Assembly (NCBI RefSeq): GCF_006438915.1
Contig: NZ_RCZE01000011.1
Coordinates: 202,417 to 266,416, forward strand
Direction: 5' to 3'
DNA length: 64,000 nt
DNA from: Pseudomonas arsenicoxydans
GTDB lineage: Bacteria > Pseudomonadota > Gammaproteobacteria > Pseudomonadales > Pseudomonadaceae
The position numbers were made by a program, and so were the translations under genes. The number at the start of each line of letters is the position of its first letter. The stretch's first letter is position 1. Positions 60,402-64,000 of this stretch are shown here, in pieces. The notes under the pieces were generated by a model. That model was not told the origin of the DNA. It saw only the letters and a list, made by a program, of their open reading frames with translations, and did not search any database.

Positions 60402-60980
60402 ATGCGTCGTCTGCTGCTCGCTTTGCCGTTTGCCTTGTTGCCGTTGGCCGTCGCCCACGCTGCCGATGAACATGATCATGAGCACGGCAGCCTCGGCGCC
60501 CACGAACATGGCGTCGGCCGCTTGAACGCAGCGCTGGACGGCCAGACTCTGGAGCTGGAACTGGAAAGCCCGGCGATGAACCTGGTGGGTTTCGAACACG
60601 CCGCCACCACGGATGCCGACAAAGCCAAGGTCGCCGCCACCCGCGCGCTGCTGGAGAAACCGCAGGCGTTGTTCAATCTGCCGAAAGCCGCTGGTTGCGT
60701 AGTTGCCATGCAGGAACTGGAAAGCCCGCTGTTCGGTGACAAGCCGGACGCCGACCATGATCACGATGAAGAGGCCAAAGACGAACATCATCACGACCAC
60801 AGCGAAATCCACGCGCACTATCAATTCACCTGCGCAGCGCCCGGTGCACTGAAAACCCTGGACCTGGCGAACATTTTCAACACGTTCCCGGCCACCCAGA
60901 AAATTCAGGTACAACTGATCGGCCCGAGCGGGCAGCAAGGCGTTGAAGTGACCGCCAAGGCGGCCGCCCTTAAATTCTGA
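60402..60980 (+). CDS. ZrgA-like (DUF2796) histidine-rich periplasmic zinc protein
   Basis: 192 residues with a signal peptide (MRRLLLALPFALLPLAVAHA). Two His/Asp/Glu-rich patches (DEHDHEHGSLGAHEHG and DADHDHDEEAKDEHHHDH) suggest zinc binding. The rest is DUF2796: GVGRLNAALDGQTLELEL and SPAMNLVGFEHAA. In Vibrio the family member ZrgA belongs to a zinc-uptake system with ABC components; here an ABC transporter follows, after a REP doublet. Confidence 0.87.
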   Translation: MRRLLLALPFALLPLAVAHAADEHDHEHGSLGAHEHGVGRLNAALDGQTLELELESPAMNLVGFEHAATTDADKAKVAATRALLEKPQALFNLPKAAGCVVAMQELESPLFGDKPDADHDHDEEAKDEHHHDHSEIHAHYQFTCAAPGALKTLDLANIFNTFPATQKIQVQLIGPSGQQGVEVTAKAAALKF

Positions 60981-60997
60981 GTTCACCAAAGATCCAA

Positions 60998-61087
60998 TGT
61001 GGGAGCGGGCTTGCTCGCGAAGAGGCCGTCACATTCAACAGAAATGTTGCCTGTCACACCGCCTTCGCGAGCAAGCCCGCTCCCACA
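60998..61087. repeat. REP doublet inside the zrgA-ABC unit
   Basis: TGTGGGAGCGGGCTTGCTCG and its complement, 18 bases after the zrgA stop and 30 bases before the ABC ATPase start. It may tune the transcript ratio of the binding protein and the transporter. Confidence 0.92.
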
Positions 61088-61116
61088 GGGTTCACCTATC
61101 ACCTGACCGGTTTCAC

Positions 61117-61827
61117 ATGACCCAAGCACTCATCGAACTGTCCGACCTGGGCTTCAGCTGGCCCGGTCACCCGCCGTTGCTGGACATCCCGGCGTTTCGC
61201 CTGGAGCCCGGCGAAACCCTGTTCCTCAAAGGCCCCAGCGGCAGTGGCAAAACCACCCTGCTCGGCCTGCTCGGTGGCGTGCAGAAGCCGGATCGCGGCA
61301 GCATTCGCCTGCTTGGCCAGGAACTGACGGAACTCGGTGCCGGCGCGCGCGACCGTTTCCGCGTCGACCACACCGGCTACATCTTCCAGCAGTTCAACCT
61401 GCTGCCGTTCCTGTCGGTACGCGAGAACGTCGAACTGCCCTGCCACTTCTCCAAGTTGCGCGCCGAACGGGCGAAGCAGCGCCACGGCAGCGTCGATCAA
61501 GCCGCGGCCACCCTCCTCGCCCACTTGGGTTTGAAGGATGAAAGCATCCTCGGCCGTCGCGCCGACTCGTTGTCCATCGGCCAGCAACAACGCGTGGCCG
61601 CCGCGCGCGCCCTGATCGGCCAGCCGGAATTGGTCATCGCCGATGAACCGACGTCGGCGCTGGACTACGACGCTCGGGAAAACTTCATTAGATTGCTGTT
61701 CGCCGAATGCCGGGAAGCCGGGTCGAGTCTGTTGTTTGTCAGCCACGACCAGAGCCTGGCGCCGCTGTTTGATCGCAACCTGTCGCTGGCCGAGCTCAAT
61801 CGCGCCGCCAACCCGTCCGAGGTCTGA
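61117..61827 (+). CDS. ABC transporter ATP-binding protein (MacB/LolD type)
   Basis: 236 residues. Walker A GPSGSGKTTLLGLLGG, signature LSIGQQQRVAAARAL, Walker B LVIADEPTSALD, and switch His in FVSHD. FQQFNLLPFLSVRENVELP is typical of the LolD/MacB family that powers FtsX-like permeases rather than classical importers. Start chosen at MTQALIELSDLGF; upstream in-frame sequence is REP. The permease gene follows two bases... one base after the stop. Confidence 0.92.
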   Translation: MTQALIELSDLGFSWPGHPPLLDIPAFRLEPGETLFLKGPSGSGKTTLLGLLGGVQKPDRGSIRLLGQELTELGAGARDRFRVDHTGYIFQQFNLLPFLSVRENVELPCHFSKLRAERAKQRHGSVDQAAATLLAHLGLKDESILGRRADSLSIGQQQRVAAARALIGQPELVIADEPTSALDYDARENFIRLLFAECREAGSSLLFVSHDQSLAPLFDRNLSLAELNRAANPSEV

Positions 61828-61828
61828 G

Positions 61829-63094
61829 ATGTATTTGTTTCGTCTAGCCATGGCCAGTCTGGCTAACCGGCGCTTCACCGCGATCCTCACTGCATTCGCC
61901 ATCGCCCTGTCGGTGTGCCTGCTGTTGGCGGTAGAACGGGTGCGCACCGAAGCCAAAGCCAGTTTCGCCAGCACCATTAGCGGCACCGACCTGATCGTCG
62001 GCGCGCGTTCGGGTTCGGTGAACCTGTTGCTCTACTCCGTGTTCCGGATCGGCAACGCCACCAACAACATCCGCTGGGACAGCTTCGAACACTTCGCCAA
62101 CAACCCGAAAGTGAAGTGGGCGATCCCGATGTCCCTTGGCGACTCCCATCGCGGTTATCGAGTGATGGGCACCACCGAGGCGTACTTCGAGCATTACCAG
62201 TACGGCCATCAGCAACACCTTGAACTGGCCGACGGCCGTGCCTTCGCCACCGATCCGTTTGAAGTGGTGCTCGGTGCGGAAGTCGCCGATGCGTTGCATT
62301 ACAAACTTGGCGACAAACTGGTGCTGGCCCACGGCGTGGCGGTGATCAGCCTGGTCAAGCACGACGATAAACCGTTCACCGTGGTCGGCATTCTCAAGCG
62401 AACCGGTACCCCGGTGGACCGCACGCTGCACATCAGCCTCGGCGGCATGGAAGCGATTCACATCGACTGGCACAACGGCGTTCCGGCCAGGGGCGAAGGT
62501 CGGATCAGCGCCGATCAGGCGCGCAACATGGACCTCACGCCGCAAGCGATCACCGCGTTCATGCTCGGTCTCAACAGCAAGATTTCGACGTTCGCAGTGC
62601 AACGCGAAATCAATGAATTCCGTGGCGAGCCGATGCTGGCGATCCTGCCGGGCGTGGCGCTTCAAGAGCTGTGGAGCCTGATGAGCACGGCGGAAAAAGC
62701 CTTGTTCGTGGTCTCGCTGTTTGTGGTGCTGACCGGGTTGATCGGCATGCTCACAGCGATTCTCACCAGCCTCAACGAACGTCGCCGGGAGATGGCGATT
62801 CTGCGTTCGGTAGGCGCCCGGCCATGGCACATCGCGACGTTGCTGGTGCTGGAAGCGTTCGCCCTTGCGCTGTCCGGAGTAATTGCCGGTGTGGCGCTAC
62901 TGTACGTGTGCATCGCCGCCGCCCAGGGTTACGTGCAAGCCAATTACGGCTTGTACCTGCCGCTGGCGTGGCCGAGCGAGTATGAATGGACGCTGCTCGG
63001 TGGCATCCTGATCGCCGCTTTGCTGATGGGCAGCGTGCCGGCCTGGCGCGCGTATCGCCAATCATTGGCCGATGGCCTGTCGATCCGACTATGA
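61829..63094 (+). CDS. FtsX-like ABC transporter permease
   Basis: 421 residues. One N-terminal membrane helix (FTAILTAFAIALSVCLLLAV), a large periplasmic MacB-type domain (about 45-270), and three C-terminal helices with the FtsX motif LNERRREMAILRSVGARPW. With the preceding ATPase it likely forms a mechanotransmitting ABC system. The link to zinc comes only from the zrgA neighbour. Stop overlaps the DUF3299 start (ATGA). Confidence 0.9.
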   Translation: MYLFRLAMASLANRRFTAILTAFAIALSVCLLLAVERVRTEAKASFASTISGTDLIVGARSGSVNLLLYSVFRIGNATNNIRWDSFEHFANNPKVKWAIPMSLGDSHRGYRVMGTTEAYFEHYQYGHQQHLELADGRAFATDPFEVVLGAEVADALHYKLGDKLVLAHGVAVISLVKHDDKPFTVVGILKRTGTPVDRTLHISLGGMEAIHIDWHNGVPARGEGRISADQARNMDLTPQAITAFMLGLNSKISTFAVQREINEFRGEPMLAILPGVALQELWSLMSTAEKALFVVSLFVVLTGLIGMLTAILTSLNERRREMAILRSVGARPWHIATLLVLEAFALALSGVIAGVALLYVCIAAAQGYVQANYGLYLPLAWPSEYEWTLLGGILIAALLMGSVPAWRAYRQSLADGLSIRL

Positions 63095-63624
63095 GGACGT
63101 TGAACATGCCCCGCGCCATCCTTGCGCTGCTGATGCTGGTCGCCTTGCCCCTGTGGGCGGCCGAGCCGAAAGACCTGACCTGGTCAGAAATGATCCCGCC
63201 GGACGCCGCGCCAGAAGTGCCGAACATGACGCCGCTGCACGACTTGTCGCAGATGAGCAGCACGCTGGCGGCCGAGTCGGCACCCGCCGCCAAACAGGAC
63301 ATGCCGAATGCGCCGGTGGTGAAAAGCCTGGATGGCCAAAACATTCGCCTGCCGGGCTACATCGTGCCGCTGGAAGTGAGTGAGGACGGACGGACCACGG
63401 ATTTTCTGCTGGTGCCATATTTCGGCGCCTGCATCCACGTGCCACCGCCGCCGTCGAACCAGATCGTGCATGTGAAAAGCGAAGTCGGCGTGAAGCTGGA
63501 TGAGCTGTATCAACCGTACTGGATCGAGGGGGCGATGCAGGTGAAGGCGTCGACCAGCGAGCTGGCGGATGCCGGGTATCAGATGGAGGCGGACAAGATT
63601 TATGTGTATGAACTGCCGGAGTGA
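63091..63624 (+). CDS. DUF3299 secreted protein
   Basis: 177 residues with a signal peptide (ILALLMLVALPLWA). DUF3299 features: KSLDGQNIRLPGYIVPLEVS and LLVPYFGACIHVPPPPSNQ. This family commonly follows an FtsX-like permease gene; its function is unknown. ATG 63091 overlaps the permease stop; ATG 63106 preceded by GAGGA is the main alternative and would begin directly with MPRAILALL. Confidence 0.85.
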   Translation: MRTLNMPRAILALLMLVALPLWAAEPKDLTWSEMIPPDAAPEVPNMTPLHDLSQMSSTLAAESAPAAKQDMPNAPVVKSLDGQNIRLPGYIVPLEVSEDGRTTDFLLVPYFGACIHVPPPPSNQIVHVKSEVGVKLDELYQPYWIEGAMQVKASTSELADAGYQMEADKIYVYELPE

Positions 63625-63657
63625 AACCGGTAGTCATGTGGTGTTTGTTCTATAGCC

Positions 63658-63718
63658 TTCGCGAGCAAGCCCGCTCCCACATTCGTGTTGCGTTAATGCA
63701 CAAATCAAATGTGGGAGC
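63658..63718. repeat. REP doublet broken by an insertion element
   Basis: The left copy TTCGCGAGCAAGCCCGCTCC is intact. The right copy starts normally (AAATGTGGGAGC) but ends abruptly at 63718 where the intact pairs elsewhere continue GGGCTTGCTCGCG. The missing half presumably lies beyond the right edge of the window, on the other side of the element. Confidence 0.85.
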
Positions 63719-64000
63719 AACTGTCTTGATGACTTTATTTTTAAGGCTTATCGGAAGACAGCTGAACTCCCACGGCTCCAGGCCATGCAAATTCCTTACA
63801 AAACACGCAGCCTGTTTAGGCTGCCTGTTCTCGCCACTCAGTTTTCTCTCGAATCATGGCATTCAGCCGTATCAACAACACTCGCATGCAGGCGATCAGC
63901 GCTACTTTGGCGCATTTACCTTTCTGGCGTAATGCTTGATACCGAGCCTTGAACTCAGGCTGTCGCCGGATCACCACCCAACAGGCCATGTACATCGCGC
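63719..64000 (-). mobile_element. IS110-family insertion sequence (partial, one end visible)
   Basis: Sequence after 63718 no longer matches the REP and leads into an IS110-type transposase C-terminus on the minus strand. About 97 non-coding bases separate the REP break from the transposase stop, with a GCAGCC-TGTTTA-GGCTGC hairpin at 63808-63825 right at the stop. The element runs off the right edge, so its other end is not visible. Confidence 0.75.
63816..64000 (-). CDS. IS110-family transposase (C-terminal fragment)
   Basis: 61 codons visible before the TAA stop. The reading includes YMACWVVIRRQPEFKARYQA and CAKVALIACMRVLLIRLNAM, closing REKTEWREQAA. The pattern K..KVALIACMRKLL.ILNAM is diagnostic of the C-terminal (transposase_20) region of IS110 proteins, which carries the serine/DEDD-type recombinase partner domain. 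Incomplete only because of the window edge. Confidence 0.85.
   Translation of the reverse strand, partial: AMYMACWVVIRRQPEFKARYQALRQKGKCAKVALIACMRVLLIRLNAMIREKTEWREQAA

Overview
The window is chromosomal DNA of a Pseudomonas, most likely of the P. fluorescens group. Evidence: GC-rich codon usage, gene neighbourhoods that (from memory) follow the P. aeruginosa PAO1 order, and abundant REP-type palindromes in paired inverted copies. Three REP sequence classes are present, with cores resembling GGCGAGGGGGCTTGCCCCC, GGGAGCGGGCTTGCTCGCG and GTAGGAG...GCTCGCGAT.

Layout. (1) 1-4004: nadD (cut by the left edge), proA, a 3-methyladenine glycosylase, and a DedA-PAP2 fusion membrane protein closed by a terminator. 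(2) 4043-11544: an accessory-looking, more AT-rich insert with three same-strand genes. The first encodes a 1153-aa RTX-like protein with a TcdA/TcdB-like hydrophobic pore region. The other two are paralogues whose C-terminal halves line up, by eye, with the cholera/heat-labile enterotoxin A ADP-ribosyltransferase fold. This is the most novel-looking system in the window. (3) 11547-18747: LON-domain protein, LrgAB, MaoC hydratase, an 11-repeat MORN/caspase-like lipoprotein, an NAD-binding protein, YceK-like lipoprotein, UbiX and Mpl. (4) 18961-26929: the ethanolamine module, with sigma-54 activator eatR, aldehyde dehydrogenase exaC, permease eat and ammonia-lyase eutBC. It has two readable -24/-12 promoters and a symmetric upstream activator site. 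(5) 27044-30876: GNAT, DedA, MtfA, Ppa and an S24-type repressor. (6) 31578-41755 (minus strand): the six-gene mag (yfa) operon around a bacterial alpha-2-macroglobulin, followed by a Fic AMPylase gene with two tandem 29-bp palindromes in front. (7) 43457-46574: xseB-ispA-dxs (isoprenoid precursors). (8) 46728-50565: vitamin B12 receptor and binding protein, a small membrane protein, and ribA. (9) 50802-57533 (minus strand): the nrdR-ribD-ribC-ribBA-ribH-nusB-thiL-pgpA run plus a solute-binding protein. (10) 57661-63624: YbaY lipoprotein, a methyltransferase, CnoX-like thioredoxin, a small hypothetical, and a zrgA-ABC transporter-DUF3299 operon. (11) 63658-64000: a REP doublet broken by an IS110-family element that runs off the right edge.

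How the genes work together. Ethanolamine enters by Eat, EutBC splits it to acetaldehyde and ammonia, and ExaC oxidises the aldehyde, with EatR and RpoN controlling the module. The rib genes together make riboflavin; RibBA has lost the GTP cyclohydrolase zinc cysteines and the separate ribA supplies that step. The mag operon combines a protease-trapping protein with predicted periplasmic wall-active proteins. The toxin locus plausibly pairs a pore/adhesion component with two enzymatic effectors, which is inference. No tRNA, rRNA or CRISPR array was seen.
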